64,000 bases of DNA from LMUY01 sp965199555 (GTDB taxonomy: Bacteria; Pseudomonadota; Alphaproteobacteria; Acetobacterales; Acetobacteraceae), in NCBI GenBank assembly GCA_965199555.1, contig CBDASJ010000017.1, forward strand, positions 372,001 to 436,000. Direction: 5' to 3'. This document shows, piece after piece, positions 37,060 to 45,003 of the stretch (the first letter of the stretch is position 1; every line of letters begins with the position of its first letter). Position numbers and translations under genes: made by a program. The notes beneath the pieces are model-generated. The model had not been told where the DNA came from, ran no database searches, and worked only from the letters and a program-made list of their open reading frames with translations.

Positions 37060-37875
37060 ATGTCACTTCCGAGTTCATTGCGACGAAGATCATCAGCCGA
37101 AATGGCGCAAGTCTCTGAAAATGCGCGCAAAGAAGCCGCTATCGAGATGAATACTATCGAAAGCGAGGGCTTCCAGGTTGAGCCGGCAAACCCGGAAGCA
37201 GTTTCCCGCCTGGAGCGGCTTCGAAAAGCAGTGCGGCAGGCTGGCGGCAACCGCGTGGTCGCCGAACGATCCGGTGTGCCGCTGAGCAGCCTTGGGGCCT
37301 ACATGCAGGGGAAACGGGAGTGGCGGATCGGAGCCGCCGTGGCGCTTGCTGCCGCCTGCGGGGTGAGCCTGGACTGGCTGGCAAGTGGCAACGGGTCACC
37401 GAACAACGACGCATTGCCGTCGACGTCGAGCCTACCTGCGCCATCTGGAGACGGCCACGTGATGATACCGCGTTACGACGTGCGCGCTTCAGCAGGCAGC
37501 GGCACCCCGGTAGACCAGGAAGACATGCTGGGGTTGGTCTCGTTCGAGGAAATGTTCCTGCGCCGCCAACTCGGCTTATGCCCGGAAACATTGGTGACGT
37601 TGGAGGCGACCGGAGATAGTATGCAGCCCACCATCCGCGATGGCGATCTCTTGTTGGTGGACACCGCCAACAATGGAATACAAGATGGACGGATTTATGT
37701 TCTCAGCTTGGGCGGATTTCTCATTGTCAAAAGACTACAAGTCCAGTCTACCGGAGATATTGCTTTGATCAGCGACAATGACCGCTACCCGCCTCAGGTT
37801 ATTTCACCGTCTGAGCGTGATCCACTGCGGGTGATTGGCCGCGTCGTCTACCAGGCTGGTCCGGTGCGTTCATGA
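37060..37875 (+). CDS. LexA/cI-type phage repressor (HTH + S24 peptidase)
   Basis: 271 aa. HTH at about residues 60-110 (GGNRVVAERSGVPLSSLGAYM...LDWLASG), linker, then an S24 self-cleaving domain: cleavage site Ala-Gly in RASAGSG near 148, nucleophile Ser in GDSMQPTIRDGDLLLVD near 188, general base Lys in LIVKRLQ near 227. It should hold the prophage silent and be inactivated by RecA after DNA damage. In-frame ATGs at 37102 and 37147 are alternative starts; none has a strong ribosome site. Its stop overlaps the next ATG (ATGA). Confidence 0.87.
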   Translation: MSLPSSLRRRSSAEMAQVSENARKEAAIEMNTIESEGFQVEPANPEAVSRLERLRKAVRQAGGNRVVAERSGVPLSSLGAYMQGKREWRIGAAVALAAACGVSLDWLASGNGSPNNDALPSTSSLPAPSGDGHVMIPRYDVRASAGSGTPVDQEDMLGLVSFEEMFLRRQLGLCPETLVTLEATGDSMQPTIRDGDLLLVDTANNGIQDGRIYVLSLGGFLIVKRLQVQSTGDIALISDNDRYPPQVISPSERDPLRVIGRVVYQAGPVRS

Positions 37876-38707
37876 TCCGCACTCTGGCCTGCTTCCTTTT
37901 CACAATACCCGTGATGGCTGCGCTCAGCCGAAGCCGGTGATGACGGACATCGAACCGGCGGATCTGGCTCTGACGCAACGGGCCTACGCCCAGTTCAGAC
38001 AGCGTTGCCCCGGTCTAGGGAAACTCTCCCCTTTGATCGAACAAATTACCGTTAATGATCAGGCTTTCGTGCTCAACGAGGGCGCCCAGTCGCCCGGCTG
38101 GACTATCGCCATTTCCATCGACGTGAAGTTTCGCCAGTCAGCCAATCATACTGCGTTCACGTTGGGTATTCCTCTCATGTCGGACTATATGTTCATGGTC
38201 GGTAGCGGCCGTGAACCGGGCGTTCTCTCGATGGCATCTGACGGACTGAAACTATGTATTTCGCAGTATCAAGGTGACTTTCTTTCCGTTCCAGATTTGC
38301 ACTTCATGACACAATGGCCGTCCGACATCGCCTTCCAGCGAGCCAACCCAAATCTTAAGCTCGACGGCGAGGCTCATCGGCTTGAACCTGACGCTCCACC
38401 GGTTCAGGCGCCTACACCCGCAACCGAGCCCAGCTCTGGAGTTGGTGGCGTGACCCTAGTCGCCGACGGTGGCGCCAACATTCTCGTTTGGGTGCCCGGT
38501 AAGATGGACGAGGCCGTGAAATTGCTTAATGCGGGTGTGCAGAAAACCCATCCCGAGTTGCTGCTCGTGCTTCTTGCCTGCAGAGTGCCGGCCGGCACCA
38601 CGGCTATCGTCACAGACGGGGGTTTCTTTAGCTCTGATGTTCTAGTCACCAGCGGCCAAAGCACCGGATGCCGCGGTACCGTCGACAATAGCAACATCAA
38701 ACACTAA
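37872..38707 (+). pseudogene. Cargo gene for a formerly secreted protein, frameshifted at the signal-peptide junction
   Basis: ATG 37872 overlaps the repressor stop (ATGA) and encodes MIRTLACFLFTIPVMAA, a clear signal peptide, then runs to TGA at 37938-37940. The next frame starts at ATG 37940 in a TGATG overlap and is open to 38707 (255 aa: MTDIEPADLALTQ...). Restoring one G near 37920 joins the frames as VMAAAQPKP with a normal AxA cleavage site. The body has four Cys, is lower in GC than the host and has no recognised domain. As written only a leaderless product could be made. Coupling to the repressor means it would be expressed in the lysogen. Confidence 0.65.
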
Positions 38708-38798
38708 CCCGACTTAGAGTGTGAGCCGCTCAAGAATGAAGCGTCCCGCTAATCGGCTCCTAAACGGCATTTGAAGGTCACCAATTGCCCCCGTGCCG

Positions 38799-38971
38799 TT
38801 TCCCATTTCAAATGCCGGTGCGACGGATATCGATGCCACTTCCCATTTCAATCGCTGATCCGCCGCATGCACTCGGCCCAGCCAGGAACCCCGCCGGATC
38901 AATGTGTTGTCCCACCAAATCCCGCCTTATCCCACCCGATCCCGGTTTCCCATTGCAAGTGGGGACGGACA
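38799..38971. repeat. Right terminus (attL-like) with three end-binding repeats
   Basis: TTTCCCATTTCAAATG at 38799-38814, CTTCCCATTTCAATCG at 38839-38854 and TTTCCCATTGCAAGTG at 38946-38961, ending ACA at 38971. Measured from the end, the sites lie at about 10-26, 117-133 and 157-173 bp, close to the L1, L2 and L3 spacing I recall for phage Mu. Confidence 0.8.
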
Positions 38972-38976
38972 GTGAG
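38972..38976. repeat. 5-bp target-site duplication, right copy (GTGAG)
   Basis: Same five bases as 32057-32061, directly outside the right terminus ACA. Confidence 0.85.
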
Positions 38977-39040
38977 GTCGGCTGGCTTTAGGTCCAACTC
39001 ACTTTGAGATAATTTCTGCTTGCCGGCCGCCCTCACCCTG

Positions 39041-39061
39041 CCCTCTCCCAGAGGGAGAGGG
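39041..39061. repeat. Intergenic palindrome, copy 3
   Basis: CCCTCTCCC-AGA-GGGAGAGGG, preceded by CCTCACCCTG. Lies 27 bases beyond the stop of the hemY-like gene. Confidence 0.8.
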
Positions 39062-39087
39062 TCTTGTCTGACTTCGATAAGCGTGGG

Positions 39088-40377
39088 TCAGGGCAGGATC
39101 GGGTCGCCTGAGGTGGCCAGTTGCAGTTGGGGCGTGCCGCCGTCGGCCGCCGTGCTCCACTTGATCTGGCCGGTCGCGCCGCAATGGCTGCACATGATGG
39201 ACCATTCGTCGTGCACGGTGCCGCAGGCGTCACACCGCCAACGTGGGTCCGGCGTAGCGGAGGCGGCTTGATGCAGCGCTTCCGATGCGGCCACCGTGTT
39301 GCCTTCCCGCTCGCCGATATCCGCCAGCAACAGCCACACACGGCGTTGCGTCAGCCCGCGTGACAGCGCCGCTTCGGCGTGCCGGCGTGCATCCGGGAGT
39401 TGGCCGGCATCCAGCGCGGTGCGGGCGCGCAGCAGGTCGGTTTCCGCATGGGTGGGGGCGGCGGAGGCCAGCGCCTCGATACCGGAGTCGCGCGTGGCGG
39501 ACGCCTGGCCAGTCGACAGATAAGCCTCCGCCACCGCCGGGTGGGGCGCACGGCCCCAGGTGGTCCGCAGTACCTCCAGCGCCTTCTTTTCCCGGCCGCT
39601 GTCGCGCAGCCGGTGCGCGTAGGCCAGCGCGGCCGGTGCGAAGGCCGGATCGGTTTGCCACGCCTGCTTGGCCAGGCGCAGTGCCTGGCTGGGATCACCG
39701 TCCGTCTCCGCTGCCGCCACGCCGAGCGCGACGATCGGGTCGCTCGGACCTGCCAGCGCCAAGGCTTCGCGCCAATTGCCCGCATGGATCGCCAGCCGCG
39801 CCCGCTCCGTACGCAGCCAGGGAGCGCCGGGGTTCACCTCCTCCGCCTGCCGGGCGAGTGCGGCGGCATTCACCCAATCGCCGCGTGCAATGGCGCCTTG
39901 CATCAGGCCGCGCAGGCCGAGAAAGGCGGCGTCCTTGCGACTGGCCAGCAGGTTGAAGGCGGCGTCCGCCTCCTCCGCTTGCCCGGCCTGTCGCCCGGCA
40001 TAGGCTGCCAGCAACAAGGTTTGCGGCGTGTCGCCGAGCAGGGTGCGGCTGCGCTGGGACTGGCGCCGGGCAGCTTCGGCATCGCCGCCGGCCAGGGCGA
40101 GCAGCGTGCGGGTGACGGCCTCGCCGCCCGCGGTGCGGGCCCGTTCCGCCCGCAGCCGCCGGGTGCGCGCGGGCAGGCGGACCACCATCACCAGCAACCG
40201 CACGACCACGTAAACGACCGCCAGGAGCACCAGCAGGCCAAGCGCCGCCCAGGAAGTCGGCAAGTTGATCGCGAAGCTGCCGATGGAGGCACCGACGGTG
40301 CCGGGCAGATGCGCGAGCCACCACGCGAACGCGATCAGGACCGCCGTGGCTAGCAGGAAGACGACGACGCGGCGCAT
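39088..40377 (-). CDS. HemY-like haem biosynthesis protein (TPR)
   Basis: 429 aa. Two N-terminal membrane segments (about residues 2-22 and 42-65: VVVFLLATAVLIAFAWWLAHL and WAALGLLVLLAVVYVVVRLLVMVV) followed by helical TPR-type repeats, and a C-terminal Cys4 module CDACGTVHDEW...CSHCGATG that is probably a zinc ribbon. HemY-N family proteins are inner-membrane proteins of the hem cluster with an undefined role in late haem synthesis. ATG 40377 overlaps the upstream stop (TGATG). The frame upstream belongs to the mitofilin-like gene region and is not used. Confidence 0.83.
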   Translation of the reverse strand: MRRVVVFLLATAVLIAFAWWLAHLPGTVGASIGSFAINLPTSWAALGLLVLLAVVYVVVRLLVMVVRLPARTRRLRAERARTAGGEAVTRTLLALAGGDAEAARRQSQRSRTLLGDTPQTLLLAAYAGRQAGQAEEADAAFNLLASRKDAAFLGLRGLMQGAIARGDWVNAAALARQAEEVNPGAPWLRTERARLAIHAGNWREALALAGPSDPIVALGVAAAETDGDPSQALRLAKQAWQTDPAFAPAALAYAHRLRDSGREKKALEVLRTTWGRAPHPAVAEAYLSTGQASATRDSGIEALASAAPTHAETDLLRARTALDAGQLPDARRHAEAALSRGLTQRRVWLLLADIGEREGNTVAASEALHQAASATPDPRWRCDACGTVHDEWSIMCSHCGATGQIKWSTAADGGTPQLQLATSGDPILP

Positions 40378-41420
40378 CAGCCGTTCGCCGCGGTGATCAG
40401 CGCGGCGCGGGCGTCCAGCAGCGACTGAGCTTGCGCGCGCCATGGTGCCATCGCCGCGGCCGCCGGGCCGCTCAGCCCGTCCAGGGCCGAGACCGCACCC
40501 GGTAAGTCGCCGGCATCCAGCAGGTGCCTGGACCGTTCCAGCACGCCTGCGACGGCGTCGCCGACGATGATCCGGTCGCCTTGGCGGACGGTGACGCCGG
40601 ACTGCGCCCGGTCCCACATCCGGGTGAAGAACGGCGTGTCCTCCTTGGCGGGCTGGCCGGCCTCGTGCGCGGCGCTTGCCGCGGCATCGAACGACAGCCG
40701 GAGCGACGCCTCTGTGGGCGGCGGCTTGGTGGCGAATTGCGCCAAGGCGGGTGGCGCCGCGGGGATCTCACCCAACGGCCTGCCGGATTGCAGCGCCACG
40801 TTCGCCATTTGCAACCGGGCGGTGCGCGCCTGACGATCCGCCAGGGTGGCGATGGCGCTGCCGGCCTTGGTCACCGCGACCATCTGCGTGGTCAGCCCGG
40901 CGACCTGGTCGTTCAGCTTGGCGACGTCGTCATGCTCGGCGGCGCCGAGCTTCAGGATGTCGGCCTGTTCCGTGGTGCCGAGTTGGTTCTGCCGGGCGGC
41001 GACGCCGTCGATGCGGCTCGACACGGCGGCGATCTGGTCCTGGCCGGCCTTGTCCAACTGCGCGACCGGCGGCGGCTTCTGTTCCAGGCTCGTCAGCCGT
41101 TGTTCCAGCGGCCGCAGATCGGGCGGCGGGGCAGGCAACGGGCGCGCTTCCACCTTCTCCAGGCGGCCTTGCAGGCTGGCCAACTGAGATTGGGAGGCCG
41201 CCAACTGGTTCTGTAGTTGCGCGACCTGGTCGGCCGCGCCGGCGCCGTTGCGCCACAGCACAAAGCCGCCGATCAGCACGATCAGCGCCAGGACGCCTAC
41301 TGCGGCCAGGAGCATGGGGCCGGCATCGCGCGACGCCGGCCGGGCGGCCGCTTCAACCACCGGGTCGCGCGTGGGCTCCGCGTGCGTGTCCAACACGGCG
41401 TGGGGGGCTTCGTCGGTCAT
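40377..41420 (-). CDS. Mitofilin-like membrane protein
   Basis: 347 aa. One membrane segment at about residues 37-58 (MLLAAVGVLALIVLIGGFVLW), a long Gln/Leu coiled coil (about 65-175, QVAQLQNQLAASQSQLASLQGRLEKVEAR) and a helical C-terminal domain (TRMWDRAQSGVTVRQGD, RSRHLLDAGDLPGAVSALDGL) typical of the alphaproteobacterial mitofilin family found in hem operons and related to mitochondrial Mic60. It may shape inner membranes. The start overlaps the hemD stop (ATGA), and its own end overlaps the hemY-like start. Confidence 0.83.
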   Translation of the reverse strand: MTDEAPHAVLDTHAEPTRDPVVEAAARPASRDAGPMLLAAVGVLALIVLIGGFVLWRNGAGAADQVAQLQNQLAASQSQLASLQGRLEKVEARPLPAPPPDLRPLEQRLTSLEQKPPPVAQLDKAGQDQIAAVSSRIDGVAARQNQLGTTEQADILKLGAAEHDDVAKLNDQVAGLTTQMVAVTKAGSAIATLADRQARTARLQMANVALQSGRPLGEIPAAPPALAQFATKPPPTEASLRLSFDAAASAAHEAGQPAKEDTPFFTRMWDRAQSGVTVRQGDRIIVGDAVAGVLERSRHLLDAGDLPGAVSALDGLSGPAAAAMAPWRAQAQSLLDARAALITAANG

Positions 41421-42109
41421 AGGAGGGCCAAAACCTCGTCCTGGGTTGGGTGCAGTGCGACACGGAGCGCGCGCCACGGCAAGTGGCGCAGCTCGTCGGC
41501 GGCCGAGGCGCCGATCGCCACCGCGCAGGTGCGGCAAAGCTGGGCGCGCAAGGCGTGCGGGATCAGCCGGGCAAACGCCCGCGCGGTTTCGGCGGAAAAG
41601 AACAGGGCGGCGTCCAGCCCGTCGCGGATGGCGTCCGCCACCAAGGGCGGAAAGCGGACGATGGCGGACGCGACGTAGACGGCGCGGCGATGCACGGTGA
41701 AGCCGTCCTGGCGCAGCCGCGCGGCCAGTTGCGTGCCCTGGCCGCGCCCGGTGGCCAGCAGGATCGGCCCGCCCGCCGGGTGCAGCAGCCGGGCCGCCAG
41801 GTTCGCCAGCGCCGTCGCGTCGCCGCGTGCGCTGTGCACCGCTGTGAAGCCCAGGCCGCGCGCCCGGGCCGCGGTGGCGTCGCCCACCGCCAGCAGCGGC
41901 AGCGCGTGGTAGCATTCCGGCAGGGCGGCGGCGTTGCCGCTGGCTGCCACGATCGCCTGCAGATCGGCGGCCGGCGGCAGGCTGGCGCGGCACGGCCGGA
42001 TCGACAGGAACGGTGCCGGAATGGCCACGTGGCCCGCCTGCGCCAAGCGGGCGGCAGTGGCGCCACACCCGGGCTCCGGACGCGTGACCAGGACGGTTTG
42101 GCTAGTCAA
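41417..42109 (-). CDS. hemD: Uroporphyrinogen-III synthase
   Basis: 230 aa. Cyclises hydroxymethylbilane with inversion of ring D. Sequence conservation in this family is low; supporting points are the N-terminal VLVTRPEPGCGATAARLA, the central LLATGRGQGTQLAARL and AALFFSAETARAFARL, and position directly after hemC. ATG 42109 overlaps the hemC stop by 8 bases. Confidence 0.88.
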   Translation of the reverse strand: MTSQTVLVTRPEPGCGATAARLAQAGHVAIPAPFLSIRPCRASLPPAADLQAIVAASGNAAALPECYHALPLLAVGDATAARARGLGFTAVHSARGDATALANLAARLLHPAGGPILLATGRGQGTQLAARLRQDGFTVHRRAVYVASAIVRFPPLVADAIRDGLDAALFFSAETARAFARLIPHALRAQLCRTCAVAIGASAADELRHLPWRALRVALHPTQDEVLALL

Positions 42110-43122
42110 AGAGGTCGCGGGGCGAGTCGGCGCGCAGGCTGCGGCCCAGTTCGGCGCCCATCCGCTCGGCGTCGGCAGGGGCGCCGTGCAGGCTGCGCTT
42201 CAGCAGGAAGGAGCCGTCGGCCCGCGCCACCAGGCCGATCAGGTGCAACTGGCTGTCCGGCAGGAAGCGGGCATAACCGCCGATCGGGGTGCGGCACGAA
42301 CCGTCCAGCAGCGACAGCAGGGCGCGCTCGGCGGTCGACACGGCGCGGGCCTGCGGGTCCTCGATGCCGGACAGCAGCTCCCGCAGCTCCTGGTCGTCTT
42401 CCCGCACGGTCACGCCCACGATGCCCTGGCCCGCGGACGGCACCATCGCATCGGGGTCGAGCGGGAGAATGCCCAGCCCGGCAGGCACGGCATCCATGAT
42501 GCCCAGCCGGCGCAATCCGGCCAGCGCTAGAAACGACGCGGTGGCGTCGCCGCGCAATATCTTGTCGATGCGGCTTTGCACGTTGCCGCGCAGCAGCGTG
42601 GTGCGCAGGTCAGGCCGGGCGTGCAGCAACTGCGCTTGGCGCCGCACGGAATTGGTGCCGATCACCACGCCCGCTTGCAAGGCGGCGAACGGGTCCGCCG
42701 GGTCGGCCGCGTCGCAGGTGGGGCCGAGGATCAGCGCATCGCGCGCATCCTCGCGCCGTAGGGTGCAGGCCAGCACGATGCCGGGCGGCATCGTGGTTTC
42801 CAGGTCCTTCAGGCTGTGCACCGCGAAATCCACCCGGCGGTCGATCAGGGCCTCGTGGATTTCCTTCGCGAACAGCCCTTTGCCGCCGATGTCGGCCAGG
42901 GAACGGTCCTGCACCTGGTCGCCGGTGGTGCGGATGACGTGCTCGTCGAACACGTCCAGCCCGCGCAGCACTGGGCAGAAGCCCTGCAGGCGCTTGGAGG
43001 AAGGTGCGGGTCTGGATCAGCGCGAGCGGCGAGCCACGCGTCCCCACCCGCAACGGCAGCGTTCGCTCATGCGGTCGTACCCGCGGGGCTAGCACCCCGG
43101 CGGGAGGGTTCGCGTCTGGCAT
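42102..43122 (-). pseudogene. hemC: Hydroxymethylbilane synthase HemC with a one-base frameshift
   Basis: The N-terminus is read from ATG 43122 (MPDANPP..., then LPLRVGTRGSPLALIQTRTFL), and the rest continues in another frame from AAG at 42995 (KRLQGFCPVLRGLDVFDEH...) to the stop at 42102. Removing one C at 42996 (minus strand) joins them into about 339 aa with normal spacing. Catalytic and cofactor features are otherwise intact: SLKDLETTMPPG, GTNSVRRQAQLL, LRGNVQSRIDK, and the cofactor Cys in GSCRTPIGGYA. The enzyme makes hydroxymethylbilane and is essential in haem-making bacteria, so an assembly or sequencing error is a real possibility. Divergent from tsaD. Confidence 0.87.
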
Positions 43123-43165
43123 GGCCGTGTCCTATTACCGCCGGCAACAGTTGGAAAGCCCACCC

Positions 43166-44188
43166 ATGCGTCCCGTGCTGGGGATCGAGAGTTCGTGTGA
43201 CGAGACGGCGGCGGCGGTGCTGGCCAGCGACGGCACCGTGCTGGCGGAGGCGGTGCTGAGCCAGCGGGACCACGCCCGGTTCGGCGGCGTGGTGCCGGAG
43301 ATCGCGGCGCGGGCACATCTGCGCCATTTGCCCGGCCTGGTGACGCAGGTGCTTGACCAGGCCGGGCTGGCGGTCGGCGGACTGGGCGGGGTCGCGGCCA
43401 CCACCGGCCCTGGGTTGATCGGCGGGCTGATCGTCGGCAGTGGACTGGGCAAGGGGATCGCGGTGGCGGCCAGGCTGCCCTTCGTGGCGGCGAACCACCT
43501 GGAAGCGCACGCGCTGACGGCGCGGCTGACGGACGGCGTCGCCTTTCCGTATCTGCTGCTGCTGGTGAGCGGCGGGCATTGCCAATGCGTGGCGGTGGAG
43601 GCGGTGGGGCGTTATCGCCGGCTCGGCGGCACGATCGACGACGCGGTGGGGGAGGCGTTCGACAAGGTGGGCAAACTGCTCGGCCTGCCATGGCCCGGCG
43701 GTCCGCACGTGGAAACGCTGGCGGCCGAGGGTGATCGGGCGCGCTGGGCGTTTCCGCGGCCGTTGCGCGGCCGCCCGGGCTGCGACTTCTCGTTTTCCGG
43801 GCTGAAGACGGCCGTCGCGCAGGTGGTGGCGAAGTTTCCGCCCGGCGCCTTGGCCCGGCAGGACGCGGCGGACGTGGCGGCGGGGTTCCAGGCGGCGGTG
43901 GCCGACATCATGGCGGACCGCGCCCAGCATGCGGTGGCGGCGATGCCGGACGCAACGGCGTTGGTGGTCGCCGGCGGCGTGGCGGCCAATGGCGCGGTGC
44001 GCCGGGCGCTGGCCGCGGTGGCGGCGGCGGCGGGCCTGCCCATGGTGGCGCCGCCGCTGCGGTTGTGCGGCGACAACGCGGTGATGGTGGCCTGGGTGGG
44101 GGTGGAGCGCCTGCGGCTGGGCCTGGTCGACGGGCTGGACGCCCCGCCGCGGCCGCGCTGGCCGCTGGACGGGATGCGGGGCGCGTGA
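43166..44188 (+). CDS. tsaD: tRNA N6-adenosine threonylcarbamoyltransferase TsaD
   Basis: 340 aa. Transfers threonylcarbamoyl to A37 of ANN-decoding tRNAs with TsaB and TsaE. ASKHA fold with GIESSCDETAAAVL at the start, metal His residues in HLEAHALTARL, VSGGHCQCV, DFSFSGLKTAV and VAGGVAANGAVR. The frame is open to 43004, but ATG 43166 (MRPVLGIESS) is the family start. Its stop overlaps the rlmJ GTG by 3 bases (GTGA). Confidence 0.94.
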   Translation: MRPVLGIESSCDETAAAVLASDGTVLAEAVLSQRDHARFGGVVPEIAARAHLRHLPGLVTQVLDQAGLAVGGLGGVAATTGPGLIGGLIVGSGLGKGIAVAARLPFVAANHLEAHALTARLTDGVAFPYLLLLVSGGHCQCVAVEAVGRYRRLGGTIDDAVGEAFDKVGKLLGLPWPGGPHVETLAAEGDRARWAFPRPLRGRPGCDFSFSGLKTAVAQVVAKFPPGALARQDAADVAAGFQAAVADIMADRAQHAVAAMPDATALVVAGGVAANGAVRRALAAVAAAAGLPMVAPPLRLCGDNAVMVAWVGVERLRLGLVDGLDAPPRPRWPLDGMRGA

Positions 44189-45003
44189 ACTACCGCCACG
44201 CCTTCCATGCCGGCAATTTCGCGGATTGCTTCAAGCACGCCTTGCTCGTGTGGCTGCTGCGGGCGCTGCGCCGCAAGCCGGCGCCGTTCGCCGTGCTGGA
44301 CAGCCATGCCGGGGCAGGGCGCTACGACCTGGCCGGCCCGGCGGAGCGCACGGGCGAATGGCGCCGCGGCATCGCCCGGCTGCTGCACGCACCGCCGGCC
44401 GCGCTGGCCGATTATGTCGGCGTGGTGGAGGCAGCGGGGCTGTATCCCGGCTCGCCGGTGATCAGCCGTGCCCTGCTGCGCCCGGACGACCGGCTGGTGT
44501 GTTGCGAGTGGCACCCCGAGGATGCCGTGGCGCTACGCCGGTGCTTCGCGGGCGACGCGCAGGTGGCGGTGCATGCCAGGGATGGCTGGGCGGCGCTGGG
44601 GGCGCTGCTGCCACCGGGTGCGGCGAAGCGGGGCCTGGTGCTGATCGATCCGCCCTACGAGGTGCCGGACGAGCATGCGCGGGTGGCGGACGCGTTGTCG
44701 GTGGTGGCCCGCCGGTTCCCCAACGGCATCGCTGCCGCCTGGTATCCGATCAAGCACCGGGCCCCGGTCCGTGCCCTGCACGAGGCGGTGCGGCTGGGCG
44801 GCGTGCGGGACGTGGTGGCGGCCGAGCTGTGGCTGCGCGACCCCACCGACCCATCGCGCTTGAACGGCAACGGGCTCCTGGTCCGGCATCCGCCCTATCT
44901 GTGGGACACGGAATGGCCGCCGATGCTGGCCGCCCTGCTGGAGCGGCTGGGCGATCGCGAGCCGGGCGAGGGCTTTGCCGTGGAGCGCATCGCCGATGAG
45001 TAG
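44185..45003 (+). CDS. rlmJ: 23S rRNA (adenine-2030-N6)-methyltransferase RlmJ
   Basis: 272 aa, starting GTG 44185 as MNYRHAFHAGNFADCFKHALL, the exact family N-terminus. AVLDSHAGAGRYDL is the SAM-binding motif near residue 40 and LVLIDPPYEVPDE carries the DPPY catalytic motif near residue 160. Methylates A2030 of 23S rRNA. Coupled to tsaD upstream; gpsA starts 8 bases before its stop. Confidence 0.92.
   Translation: MNYRHAFHAGNFADCFKHALLVWLLRALRRKPAPFAVLDSHAGAGRYDLAGPAERTGEWRRGIARLLHAPPAALADYVGVVEAAGLYPGSPVISRALLRPDDRLVCCEWHPEDAVALRRCFAGDAQVAVHARDGWAALGALLPPGAAKRGLVLIDPPYEVPDEHARVADALSVVARRFPNGIAAAWYPIKHRAPVRALHEAVRLGGVRDVVAAELWLRDPTDPSRLNGNGLLVRHPPYLWDTEWPPMLAALLERLGDREPGEGFAVERIADE

Larger units (their letters stand above)
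32062..38971. mobile_element. Defective Mu-like transposable prophage remnant
   Basis: 6910 bp including an IS21-family insertion. Termini are imperfect 27-bp inverted repeats: TGT-7nt-CACTTG-4nt-GGGAAAC on both ends. Further transposase-site-like copies lie inside each end: two tight copies at the left (32072, 32094) and, at the right, one terminal copy, a gap of about 90 bp, then two copies (38839, 38799). From memory this matches Mu attR (packed) and attL (L1, gap, L2-L3). Gene order from the right end inward is cargo gene, repressor (outward), ner-like (inward), IS21, small membrane genes, adenine methylase, left end. No MuA- or MuB-like gene and no head or tail gene remains. Confidence 0.82.
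38708..39087. other. Gap holding the right end of the Mu-like element and palindrome copy 3
   Basis: No gene seen in these 380 bases. From left to right: end-binding repeats of the phage-like element, its ACA terminus (38969-38971), the GTGAG duplication, and an intergenic palindrome just before the hemY-like stop. Confidence 0.7.

Noticed and set aside
40377..42068. 563-residue minus-strand frame including hemD region
   Set aside because: Only the part from ATG 41420 is the mitofilin-like protein; the upstream part is hemD read in the wrong frame.
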